Positions 25,889-33,316 of a DNA stretch of 64,000 nt are shown piece after piece; positions within the stretch are counted from its first letter, which is position 1, and the number at the start of each line of letters is the position of its first letter. Below the pieces are notes generated by a model. It ran no database searches. It was not told the DNA's origin and was given only the letters and a program-made list of their open reading frames with translations. The translations under genes and the position numbers were made by a program. The DNA is taken from NCBI GenBank assembly GCA_947629825.1, contig CANRFF010000004.1:99781-163780 (forward strand), given 5' to 3'. Source of the DNA: an uncultured Anaeroplasmataceae bacterium. GTDB taxonomy: Bacteria > Bacillota_I > Bacilli_A > Acholeplasmatales > Anaeroplasmataceae.

Positions 25889-26839
25889 TTAATAATGAAC
25901 TCTTTTCTTACCGACAAAGAAGTTGATTGCGGTAAAGAACATAATAATCACCAACAATATTAAGGCTGCCGCAGAAGCCACGCCGTATTGTCCCGCATAT
26001 TTATCCCCGTCGATATAACGGTAGATAAAGCCGACAATCGTAATCATATAGTTATCAAACCCCATACTTTCGGAACCCGGGGCACTGAATAACCCGACAA
26101 CCGAAGTATATTCTTTGAACGCTCCGATAAATCCCGTCACAAACAGATAGAAAATCATCGGAGAAATCAACGGAACCGTAATTTTCGTCAATACTCTGCG
26201 TCTTGGCGTACCATCGATTTTCGCTGCTTCGTAACATTGTTTGTTCACCGACTGCAACGCTCCCGTCAAAACCAAAATCTTAAACGGAAGTCCCGCCCAA
26301 ACGTCATAAATAATGACAACGCCGATACTTGCCCAATAATTCGTTCCTCCGAGCCAGTCCACCGGTTTTTGACCGAAAAAGGCCAAAATGTTATTCAGTA
26401 ACCCGGCAGTTGCTCCCGCACCGGCACCGGCCGATTGGAAAATGATCGCAAATACAGCCGCAATCGCCAACGTATTAGTAATATAAGGCAAGAAATAAAT
26501 GGTCTGTAATATTTTCTGAAACGGCTTGATACTATTCAGCGCCACCGCAATCAACAATGCGATGATCGTAGAAAGCGGTACGGTGATAAACACGATAATC
26601 GCCGTATTCTGCAATGCTCTTAAAAATAATTTCCCTTGTGGCTTTGAAAAATCCAGTACCGTTACGAAATTGCTTACTCCGAATTGATATGTCGCACCGC
26701 CTCGAACGGCCAACATATCATATCCGTTTTGAAACGCCATAATCAGCGTATTGATAATCGGATACAATGTGAAAACGAGGAGAACCAATAATGCCGGAGC
26801 CAAATAAATCCAAGCCTTTAAATGATTTCTTGTTTCCAT
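25889..26839 (-). CDS. ABC transporter permease (MalF/UgpA type), set A
   Basis: A 316-aa permease, second gene of the operon and one base after the ATPase gene. It has an N-terminal transmembrane helix (LKAWIYLAPALLVLLVF), several more helices, and the EAA loop CYEAAKIDGTPRRRVLTKITVPLISP. An insert rich in Gly/Ala (QSAGAGAGATAG) lies in a periplasm-side loop and is absent from the set B paralogue. It pairs with the MalG-type gene that follows. Confidence 0.94.
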   Translation of the reverse strand: METRNHLKAWIYLAPALLVLLVFTLYPIINTLIMAFQNGYDMLAVRGGATYQFGVSNFVTVLDFSKPQGKLFLRALQNTAIIVFITVPLSTIIALLIAVALNSIKPFQKILQTIYFLPYITNTLAIAAVFAIIFQSAGAGAGATAGLLNNILAFFGQKPVDWLGGTNYWASIGVVIIYDVWAGLPFKILVLTGALQSVNKQCYEAAKIDGTPRRRVLTKITVPLISPMIFYLFVTGFIGAFKEYTSVVGLFSAPGSESMGFDNYMITIVGFIYRYIDGDKYAGQYGVASAAALILLVIIMFFTAINFFVGKKRVHY

Positions 26840-26840
26840 A

Positions 26841-27902
26841 TTAAATCCTCTTTTCGGTCTCTTTATTGAATAAGAATACTTTATTCGGTTTTAAATTGAA
26901 TTTGACAACATCGGAATCGATTTTGATATCGGAATCCACAATCGTCCGGAAAGTTGCTTTTTCGCACGCCGGATTGGCCGCAATAATCGATTTGTCTCTT
27001 CCCATAACTTCAATCTGTTTCAATTCGCAAGTAAAGACTCCGTCAGGATCCACAACAAATCCTTCCGGACGAATTCCCACGTAGACTTCTTGATCTTCGA
27101 CGTCTTTTTCAAAAATCGCTTCGCCGTTCACATAGACCTTTCCGTCTTTGACTTCTCCCGTAAATACATCAATCGGAGGAGTTCCCAAGAATTTTGCGAC
27201 AAACAGATTGGCCGGATCGTCATAGACTTTCTGCGGTTCGTCCACTTGCTGAACCACTCCTTCTTTCATTACCACAATGAAATCGGAAATGCTCATTGCT
27301 TCTTCCTGATCGTGAGTTACGAAAATCGTGGTAACTCCCGTCTCTCTTTGAATTCTTTTGATTTCTTCTCTTGTCTGTAATCGTAATCTCGCATCCAGGT
27401 TTGACAGTGGCTCATCCAACAATAAAACGTTTGGATTTTTTACCATCGCTCTGGCAATGGCCACTCTCTGTTGTTGCCCTCCTGATAATTCACTCGGCTT
27501 CCGATCCAAAAGACCTTCCAACTGAACCAGTTTCGCTGCTTCTTCCACTCTTTCCTGAGCTTCTTTCTTACTGACTTTCATATTTGTCAGCGGGAACATG
27601 ATATTGTTCCTTACCGTCATATGCGGATATAGCGCATAATTCTGAAATACCAGTCCAATTCCTCTCTTCTCTGCCGCAAGGCGTGTAACTTCCTCTTCCC
27701 CAAAAAAAATCTGTCCCGACGTCGGTGTCTGCAAACCGCTGATCATATAGAGGGTCGTCGACTTTCCGCAGCCGGATGGTCCCAACAAACCAACCAATTT
27801 TCCGTCCGGTATCTCAATGTCCAGATTGTCTACCGCTCTTACTTCCGTTTTCGTCTTGGCGTTTGTAAAGACTTTCGTTAAATTCTTCAGTACGATTTTC
27901 AT
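26841..27902 (-). CDS. ABC transporter ATP-binding protein (UgpC/MsmX type)
   Basis: A 353-aa cytoplasmic ATPase: Walker A GPSGCGKST, Q-loop VFQNYALYPHM, signature LSGGQQQR, Walker B VLLLDEPLSNLD and H-loop FVTHDQEEA. A C-terminal OB/TOBE regulatory domain of the MalK/UgpC type ends with FLFNKETEKRI. It heads the 7.9-kb operon ATPase-permease-permease-binding protein-SNase-OB lipoprotein. Because set B has no ATPase gene, this protein probably energises both importers, as MsmX does for several importers in Bacillus. Confidence 0.94.
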   Translation of the reverse strand: MKIVLKNLTKVFTNAKTKTEVRAVDNLDIEIPDGKLVGLLGPSGCGKSTTLYMISGLQTPTSGQIFFGEEEVTRLAAEKRGIGLVFQNYALYPHMTVRNNIMFPLTNMKVSKKEAQERVEEAAKLVQLEGLLDRKPSELSGGQQQRVAIARAMVKNPNVLLLDEPLSNLDARLRLQTREEIKRIQRETGVTTIFVTHDQEEAMSISDFIVVMKEGVVQQVDEPQKVYDDPANLFVAKFLGTPPIDVFTGEVKDGKVYVNGEAIFEKDVEDQEVYVGIRPEGFVVDPDGVFTCELKQIEVMGRDKSIIAANPACEKATFRTIVDSDIKIDSDVVKFNLKPNKVFLFNKETEKRI

Positions 27903-28003
27903 TCCTTTTTCCCCTTGTTTTGAATTATCAACTTTTTATTTCGGCACAAATTTCGGGGGATATAAACTCCCTATACCCCTCTTTCCCAAATCCGTCCAAT
28001 TTG

Positions 28004-28032
28004 ATTATACTAAAAAACTTTTCAACAATCAA
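28004..28032 (-). promoter_or_regulatory. Promoter of the set A (nuclease-transporter) operon
   Basis: On the minus strand TTGATT (28027-28032), 17 bp, TATAAT (28004-28009). The leader to the ATPase gene is about 95 nt. No obvious riboswitch fold is seen in it. Confidence 0.75.
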
Positions 28033-28145
28033 CTAGAAAAAAAAGGAAAAAGGTAGAATCTTCGATAATTTTATCAAATTCAAAAAAATGCATTTTTTTG
28101 ACTCGGTAAAAAACCGACAATGAAAATACATTACTTTCTTTCATA

Positions 28146-28172
28146 AAAAAGAAAACCCGTCGAAACGGGTTT
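28146..28172 (-). terminator. Terminator of asnS
   Basis: On the minus strand AAAACCCGT-TTCG-ACGGGTTTTC followed by TTTTTT, starting just after the asnS stop codon. Confidence 0.88.
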
Positions 28173-29558
28173 TTAATATTCGCAATTTTTCGGAGTTCTC
28201 GGAAACGGAATGACATCACGGATATTTTCGACTCCGGTCAGATACATAATCAACCGTTCGAATCCCATACCGAATCCCGAATGGACACACCCGCCGTATC
28301 TTCTGGTATCCAGATACCAATCGATTCCCCGGGCATCGACGTGAAGTTCTTTCATTCTTTCCAGCAATACGTCCAGATTTTCTTCTCTTTGGGAACCTCC
28401 CATCAGTTCCCCCGCCTCCGGCACAATCAGATCCACGGCCGCAACGGTTTTATTGTCGGCATTCAACTTCATATAATATGCCTTGATTTCTTTCGGCCAG
28501 TCCTTGATGAAAACCGGTCCGTGAAAATATTCGGTCAGATACTTTTCGTGTTCTTTGGCGATATCTCCGTTTTCGTCGGGAGCAAATTCCCACCGAACCG
28601 GCGCTTTTTTCAATAATTCAATCGCTTCTTTGTGAGTGATTCTTCCAAAGGTTGCCTGCAAAAGATCTTCCAATTTTTTCTGAAGTCCCGGTTTGACAAA
28701 GCGATCGCAGAACGCAATTTCTTTCGGACAACGATCCAGAACATATCGTAAAACAAATTTCAGCATTTCTTCTTCGATGTCCATCAATTCGTCAATGTCG
28801 CAGAAGGCCATTTCCGGTTCAATCATCCAAAATTCGTTCGCATGGATTTTCGTATTCGAATTTTCCGTCCGAAAGGTCGGTCCGAACGTATAAATGTCCC
28901 CGAACGCCATCGCAAACGTTTCTCCCTGAAGTTGTCCGGATCCCGTAATGAATGCCTGTTTTCCGAACAGATCTTTGGAAAAATCGACCTTTTTATCTTC
29001 CGTATACGGCAAATGATTGAAATCGAGCGTTGTGATTTTGAACATTTGGTCGGAACCCTCACAATCAGCACAGGTAATCAACGGCGTATGAACATAAACA
29101 TATCCCCGATCCTGAAAATACGTATGAATCGCCATAGCTGCCACACTGCGAATTCTGAAAACCGCTTCGAACAGATTGGTTCTCGGCCGTAAATGCGCTA
29201 CGTCCCGCAAAAATTCCATCGTGTGTCTTTTCGGTTGGATCGGATAATTTTCCGGACTGTCTCCCAACAAGACAATCTGCCCGGCCCGAATTTCCAAAAG
29301 TTGTTTCATTTGCGGAGTCAAAACGACTGTTCCGACGACTTCCACCGCACTTCCGACACGGAATTTGGAAATTTCTTCAAAGTTGGCAAGATTGTTGTCG
29401 TATACCACCTGCACGCTTTCCAGATAAGACCCGTCATTGACATTCAAAAAACCGAATTGGGCTTGAGCCCGGTTGGTTCTGACCCACCCGCAAATCCGGA
29501 CTTCCGAAGAAGCGTATTCTTCTTTGTTCAAAAATAACTGTCTGACTTTCGTTTTCAT
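28173..29558 (-). CDS. asnS: Asparaginyl-tRNA synthetase
   Basis: A 461-aa class II synthetase that charges tRNA-Asn. The N-terminal OB anticodon-binding domain (VRICGWVRTNRAQAQFGFLNVNDGS) is followed by the class II core: motif 2 GPTFRTENSNTKIHANEFWMIEPEM and motif 3 GFGMGFERLIMYLTG, ending IPFPRTPKNCEY, the standard AsnRS end. The ATG at 29558 has GAGGAG seven bases upstream; an in-frame ATG six codons earlier has no such site. It is controlled by a T-box leader with an AAC specifier. An AsnRS implies direct charging rather than the transamidation route for Asn-tRNA. Confidence 0.97.
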   Translation of the reverse strand: MKTKVRQLFLNKEEYASSEVRICGWVRTNRAQAQFGFLNVNDGSYLESVQVVYDNNLANFEEISKFRVGSAVEVVGTVVLTPQMKQLLEIRAGQIVLLGDSPENYPIQPKRHTMEFLRDVAHLRPRTNLFEAVFRIRSVAAMAIHTYFQDRGYVYVHTPLITCADCEGSDQMFKITTLDFNHLPYTEDKKVDFSKDLFGKQAFITGSGQLQGETFAMAFGDIYTFGPTFRTENSNTKIHANEFWMIEPEMAFCDIDELMDIEEEMLKFVLRYVLDRCPKEIAFCDRFVKPGLQKKLEDLLQATFGRITHKEAIELLKKAPVRWEFAPDENGDIAKEHEKYLTEYFHGPVFIKDWPKEIKAYYMKLNADNKTVAAVDLIVPEAGELMGGSQREENLDVLLERMKELHVDARGIDWYLDTRRYGGCVHSGFGMGFERLIMYLTGVENIRDVIPFPRTPKNCEY

Positions 29559-29576
29559 TTTTTCTCCTCTTTTCAT

Positions 29577-29808
29577 AAAAAAATTCCTTAGAGACTGATT
29601 CTCTAAGGACGAATGATTCGCGGTACCACCTTAGTTCCATAAAATATTTTATGACCCTCTTTTCTTTAACGCAGAATGACGAACGGTTCTACTGAATTCT
29701 TCCGTTACTCGGGAATGTTGTCCGCCATATTTTCCCATCTGTTTTCACCCGACTCAGACTCTCTGTGTGAGATCCTATGGTTTTCTTTCCTTCTTCGATT
29801 TGATATTT
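29577..29808 (-). promoter_or_regulatory. T-box riboswitch of asnS
   Basis: On the minus strand the leader contains the T-box AAGGTGGTACCGCG (29619-29634), which pairs with the free CCA end of uncharged tRNA. A terminator (CCTTAGAGA/TCTCTAAGG, 29586-29608, then a T-run) follows, competing with the antiterminator that uses the T-box. Stem I lies at about 29690-29790. An AAC triplet (GTT on the plus strand, 29717-29719) sits where the specifier is expected, which fits tRNA-Asn. Uncharged tRNA-Asn would let transcription continue into asnS. Confidence 0.93.
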
Positions 29809-29814
29809 TCTACT

Positions 29815-29843
29815 ATTATATAATAAAAAAGGAAAAAGTCAAT
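29815..29843 (-). promoter_or_regulatory. asnS promoter
   Basis: On the minus strand TTGACT (29838-29843), 17 bp, TATAAT (29815-29820). The spacer and -35 lie inside a 40-bp sequence that is repeated at 31661-31700. Confidence 0.8.
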
Positions 29844-29860
29844 GAAATTCCTAATTTTTC
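29821..29860 (+). repeat. 40-bp direct repeat, copy 1
   Basis: This 40-bp sequence is identical to 31661-31700 except at one base (C at 29851, A at 31691). The two copies bracket the second DUF4143 ATPase gene, 1840 bp apart. This copy contains the -35 and spacer of the asnS promoter. Confidence 0.9.
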
Positions 29861-29984
29861 GAGATTTCATTATTTTTATGATTAAAAATTAAAAAACGTG
29901 TATTTTCAAGAAATTTTGAAATTTTTATAGTAAAACATTATCAATATGTTGACAATCTTTTATATAAAACATTTCAATTTCACA

Positions 29985-30013
29985 TTGATTTTTGAAAAAT
30001 GTTATGTTACAAT
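29985..30013 (+). promoter_or_regulatory. Promoter of the second DUF4143 ATPase gene
   Basis: TTGATT (29985-29990), 17 bp, TACAAT (30008-30013) with TG one base upstream (extended -10). The ribosome site GGAGG follows at 30021-30025, so the 5' leader is very short. Confidence 0.75.
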
Positions 30014-30031
30014 ATCAACCGGAGGCAAATT

Positions 30032-31474
30032 ATGGAACTCAACAATCCCGAAAATATTCTTAATTTACTGTTTTCTTATAATCCTTGGTGGCAATCCGGA
30101 GTAATGCAAAAAGAATTCAATAAGCCCATGAGACGTTTTGCTTACTATGAGGCAATGAATACGATCGATCGTGAAGATATCAGAAGGTCGGTAATTCTTT
30201 GTGGTGCAAGACGGACGGGAAAAACGACGATTATGTACCAAGCAATCTTTGAATTGCTTGAACGTAAAGTTTCACCGAAAAACATTCTTTTTATTTCCTT
30301 TGACCATCCTCTGTTAAAACTTTACACCATTGATAAGATAATGGACATTTACAAAAACAATATTTCATCCAATGAAAACATCTATTGTTTTTTTGATGAA
30401 ATTCAGTATGCTGCGGATTGGAACAGTTGGTTGAAAATTCTTTACGATACCAATCCGAAAATCAAGATAATGGCAACCGGTTCAGCCAGCCCTGTTTTTT
30501 CCGATAAGATTACCGAGAGTGGTTTGGGTCGTTGGACGATAATTCATGTTCCCACTTTATCCTTTTATGAATATTGTGAATTGCTCAATATCAAAGTTCC
30601 GGACTTGCCGAACGATTTGAAACCGACGAAAATGTATTTAAAGTCCCCGCAAGAGCAGACTGAAATATTCAACAAACTCTCAATGTTGCAAGTACATTTT
30701 ATCCGGTATCTTCAAGTCGGGGGATTTCCCGAACTCGCTTTAAGTTCAGATGATTTATATGCTCAACGTGTTTTGAGAGAGGATATCGTCGATAAGGCAT
30801 TGAAAAGAGACTTGCCAACAATTTACGGAATACGAAATATAAACGATATTGAAAAAATATTCCTATACTTATGTTACACATCCTCCAACATTATCAACGT
30901 GCAAACATTATCCAAAGAATTAGATGGGGTGAGTCGAAATACCGTTGAGAAATATATCGGTTATTTGGAAAACGCCAATCTTATCTATATCAGTCCTATG
31001 ATTAACATCGGTTCAAAACAACTTTTAAAAACACAAAACAAAATTTATATTGCGGATGCGGCAATGAGAAATGCCGTGTTGATGCGTGACGATATAACAA
31101 ATAATCCTGATGAACTGGGCATTATTGCGGAAACGGCAGTCTATAAACATATAAAATCTTTTTACTATGATGTTGCCGCAAAAATAGGATATTACAGAGG
31201 GGGAAAAAAGAAAAACGAAATCGATATTGTCGTCAAGTCGGATCGATTCCCGCCGATTATGATTGAAGTTAAGTATCGTGACCAAGCAAAAATTTCCGAA
31301 ACAGATGCAATCGTTGAAACGGCAGAACCAAATTCTGTCAATCTCGTAATCACCAAGCGTGCAAATGATTTCGGCGAATATTCTTATAAAAATAAGAAAA
31401 TTTATCGCATCCCTGCGCCTGCTTTTCTTTATATGTTGGGGTTTGTGGAAAGTCAAAAAAGCAAAAAAAAATAA
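30032..31474 (+). CDS. AAA ATPase with DUF4143 C-terminus (second copy type)
   Basis: A 480-aa protein. Walker A is GARRTGKT (58-65), Walker B is IYCFFDEIQYAADW, and the sensor-like segment is MATGSASPVFS. A winged-helix-like segment (VQTLSKELDGVSRNTVEKYIGYLENANLIYIS) and a DUF4143/PD-(D/E)xK-like C-terminus (KKNEIDIVVKSDRFPPIMIEVKYRD) follow. The ATG at 30032 has GGAGG upstream; an ATG at 29999 is excluded because it lies before the promoter -10. It shares the architecture of the ATPase at 10769-12112 but little sequence. It is a single-gene unit with its own promoter and terminator, transcribed against the replication fork and bracketed by 40-bp direct repeats. The function is unknown. Confidence 0.87.
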   Translation: MELNNPENILNLLFSYNPWWQSGVMQKEFNKPMRRFAYYEAMNTIDREDIRRSVILCGARRTGKTTIMYQAIFELLERKVSPKNILFISFDHPLLKLYTIDKIMDIYKNNISSNENIYCFFDEIQYAADWNSWLKILYDTNPKIKIMATGSASPVFSDKITESGLGRWTIIHVPTLSFYEYCELLNIKVPDLPNDLKPTKMYLKSPQEQTEIFNKLSMLQVHFIRYLQVGGFPELALSSDDLYAQRVLREDIVDKALKRDLPTIYGIRNINDIEKIFLYLCYTSSNIINVQTLSKELDGVSRNTVEKYIGYLENANLIYISPMINIGSKQLLKTQNKIYIADAAMRNAVLMRDDITNNPDELGIIAETAVYKHIKSFYYDVAAKIGYYRGGKKKNEIDIVVKSDRFPPIMIEVKYRDQAKISETDAIVETAEPNSVNLVITKRANDFGEYSYKNKKIYRIPAPAFLYMLGFVESQKSKKK

Positions 31475-31486
31475 TTGATGTCAAAG

Positions 31487-31527
31487 AAAAAAGCCGATGA
31501 TTTACAAAATCAATCAACGGCTTTTAT
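31487..31527 (+). terminator. Terminator of the second DUF4143 ATPase gene
   Basis: AAAAAAGCCG and CGGCTTTTATTTT form the stem and T-rich tail, with internal pairing in the 22-base loop. It begins 13 bp after the stop codon. Between here and 31660 I see only AT-rich sequence. Confidence 0.75.
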
Positions 31528-31660
31528 TTTGGGTCAAATTGAATTCAACACAACATTTCTACCGAAAATTTCAATTTTATTGTCATAAAATTATTATCCC
31601 ATCTTTTGTTTTAACTTCAATCAAAATCTTTTTAATCCGATCTCAAAATCGAATTACACA

Positions 31661-31700
31661 TAATAAAAAAGGAAAAAGTCAATGAAATTCATAATTTTTC
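31661..31700 (+). repeat. 40-bp direct repeat, copy 2
   Basis: Second copy of the sequence at 29821-29860, with one mismatch. Here the asnS-type -10 is missing because the repeat ends at the spacer/-10 boundary, so this copy is no longer a minus-strand promoter. It now forms the upstream region of cwlJ. Confidence 0.9.
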
Positions 31701-31735
31701 AAATGTTCCCATATAGTTAAGTAAGAGGTGAAATG

Positions 31736-32155
31736 ATGGCTGTAATAGCACATAGTTCCGAGGAAACGAAATTGCTCGCCCGACTGATTCGTGCCGAAGC
31801 GGAATCCGACGGGGAAAAAGGAATGCTTTGTGTGGGAAATGTCGTCGTCAATCGGGCGCTTGCCAAATGTCTGGACTTTAAAAACATCAATACCATTCAA
31901 AAAGCCGTAATGCAGAAACCGGGCGGTTTTGAAGCCACGTCCAAAAGTTATTTCTATCAGGGAGCCCGAAAAAAAGACATTGATCTTGCGAAAAGAGTCC
32001 TCAAAGGAGAACGTTTTGTTCCCGCAACAAGAGCGCTATGGTTTTATAATTCTTTCGGAAGCGGGTGCCGTTCCCAGTGGTGGGGACAGTGGAATTCCGG
32101 AAAATATAAAAGTCATTGCTTTTATGCACCGCTGGAAAGTGAAAATTGTTATTAG
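31736..32155 (+). CDS. cwlJ: Spore cortex-lytic enzyme, CwlJ-like (Hydrolase_2 family)
   Basis: A 139-aa cell-wall hydrolase. MAVIAHSSEETKLLARLIRAEAESDGEKG aligns from the first residue with Bacillus CwlJ, which is 142 aa, so I use the ATG at 31736 rather than the one 3 bases earlier. Other family blocks are GNVVVNRALAKCLDF, FEATSKSYFYQGA, and the C-terminal WWGQWN...KSHCFYAP. The length and lack of a signal peptide separate it from SleB. CwlJ degrades spore cortex during germination and needs GerQ for placement in the coat. gerQ is the next gene, 14 bp away. A CATATAGTT sequence about 20 bp upstream could be a sporulation sigma -10. Confidence 0.9.
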   Translation: MAVIAHSSEETKLLARLIRAEAESDGEKGMLCVGNVVVNRALAKCLDFKNINTIQKAVMQKPGGFEATSKSYFYQGARKKDIDLAKRVLKGERFVPATRALWFYNSFGSGCRSQWWGQWNSGKYKSHCFYAPLESENCY

Positions 32156-32169
32156 AAAGGAAAACGAAG

Positions 32170-32493
32170 ATGAATTATTATTATCCAAACCCTCCGATGT
32201 ATTATGGCGGATATTATCCCTACCAACAACAGTCTCAGGAAATGATGGATGAACAGTCTTATATTGAAAATATCCTTCGTCTGAATCTGGGAAAGTTGGT
32301 TTCCGTTTATATGAATTTCGAAAATTCACAATGGGGATCCAAAATTTTCAAAGGTAAATTAGAAGCTGCGGGAAAAGATCATATCATTATTTCCGACGTC
32401 AACAACAACACACGATATCTGCTTCTGACCATTTATTTGAATTACGTAACCTTTGACGAAGAAATCAATTATTATTATCCATATCAGAAATAA
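32170..32493 (+). CDS. gerQ: Spore coat protein GerQ
   Basis: A 107-aa protein with a tyrosine/proline/glutamine-rich N-terminus (MNYYYPNPPMYYGGYYPYQQQ) and the conserved GerQ domain: QSYIENILRLNLGKLVSVYM, KIFKGKLEAAGKDHIIISD, RYLLLTIYLNYVTFDEEINY. GerQ is a coat protein required for CwlJ function and is cross-linked during coat maturation. AAAGGA precedes the ATG at 32170. With cwlJ it shows that the organism forms spores or descends recently from a spore former. Confidence 0.93.
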   Translation: MNYYYPNPPMYYGGYYPYQQQSQEMMDEQSYIENILRLNLGKLVSVYMNFENSQWGSKIFKGKLEAAGKDHIIISDVNNNTRYLLLTIYLNYVTFDEEINYYYPYQK

Positions 32494-32528
32494 TTCGATA
32501 TTTTCCGGTTTTGTCGCAAGTTTTTACG

Positions 32529-32568
32529 AAAAAAGACCCAAGAATTCTCATCTTGGGTCTTTTTCTTT
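32529..32568. terminator. Terminator after gerQ
   Basis: AAAAGACCCAAGA and TCTTGGGTCTTTTT form a 12-bp stem with a 7-base loop. A-run and T-run on either side let it work in both directions. Confidence 0.9.
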
Positions 32569-32623
32569 TCGGTTCCGGATTTTTCCGATATCATTCGATT
32601 TTTTTTGTTTTTTTTATCGATTT

Positions 32624-32662
32624 TCGAAAAAAACGAAAGGGCGCAATAAGCCTTTGCGCCTC
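32624..32662 (-). terminator. Terminator of the rpmH-rnpA-yidC-jag unit
   Basis: On the minus strand GGCGCAA...TTGCGCC (7-bp stem) is followed by CTTTCGTTTTTTTCG. It lies about 40 bp after jag. Confidence 0.65.
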
Positions 32663-32701
32663 TGTTGTTTTTATCTGCTGATTTTAAAATTTTTTTTAAT
32701 A

Positions 32702-33304
32702 TTATTGTTCTTTCGGTTTAATCACGATTGCCCGATGTTCGCCTTCGCCTTCCGATTCCGTATAAACATCTCGCCAATCACTTAATTTTTCGTGAATGAC
32801 ACGTCGTTCAAAGGAATTCATCGGATTCAATTTGACCGCTACTTTCGTTTTGGCAACTTCTTTAGCGGTTTTGGTTGCCAGAATTTCCAACTGGTGCGTC
32901 CGGTTACTGCGGTAAGCACCGATATCCAACGTGGTAATGATTTTGTCTTTGGTATAAAGAGAAATCAAATTTCTCGTCAAAATCTGAAAAGCTTCCATCG
33001 TCTTCCCTTTGACACCGATCAACAAAGGATTTTCGTTACTTTCGATAATATAGTGAATTTGCGATTCTCCCACCGATCTGGCTTCCATCTGATAGCCGAC
33101 ATCCAAAGCTCTTAAAATTCCTTCCAGATATTTTTTTCCTTCCAACGTCAGATTGACATCCACCAACGCTTCGCAATTCAATCCTTCCGGTAATTCTCCC
33201 AATACATTGATAAAAATTTTATCACTGGAAAGGTGCAGTTTTTTTACTGCTTCCTCCATTGCCGCTTCAACGGTCGGGGCAATGATTTCTATTTTTTTCT
33301 GCAT
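32702..33304 (-). CDS. jag: RNA-binding protein KhpB/Jag (SpoIIIJ-associated)
   Basis: A 200-aa cytoplasmic protein. It has the Jag N-terminal domain (residues 1-60, KKIEIIAPTVEAAMEEAVKKL), a type II KH domain with the loop GVKGKTMEAFQIL near 115-127, and an R3H domain with MNSFERRVIHEKL near 161-173. It partners KhpA in binding many RNAs and affects cell elongation in related bacteria. It lies 12 bp after yidC, its usual place. The KH loop GVKG departs a little from the usual GKRG. Confidence 0.93.
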   Translation of the reverse strand: MQKKIEIIAPTVEAAMEEAVKKLHLSSDKIFINVLGELPEGLNCEALVDVNLTLEGKKYLEGILRALDVGYQMEARSVGESQIHYIIESNENPLLIGVKGKTMEAFQILTRNLISLYTKDKIITTLDIGAYRSNRTHQLEILATKTAKEVAKTKVAVKLNPMNSFERRVIHEKLSDWRDVYTESEGEGEHRAIVIKPKEQ

Positions 33305-33316
33305 TCTATTCCCTCC

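Noticed and set aside
27903..28003. Riboswitch in the leader of the set A operon
   Set aside because: The leader is C/T-rich on the plus strand with no recognisable purine, preQ1 or other aptamer core.
29999..30034. ATG at 29999 as the start of the second DUF4143 ATPase
   Set aside because: It lies before the -10 TACAAT (30008-30013); the ATG at 30032 follows GGAGG.
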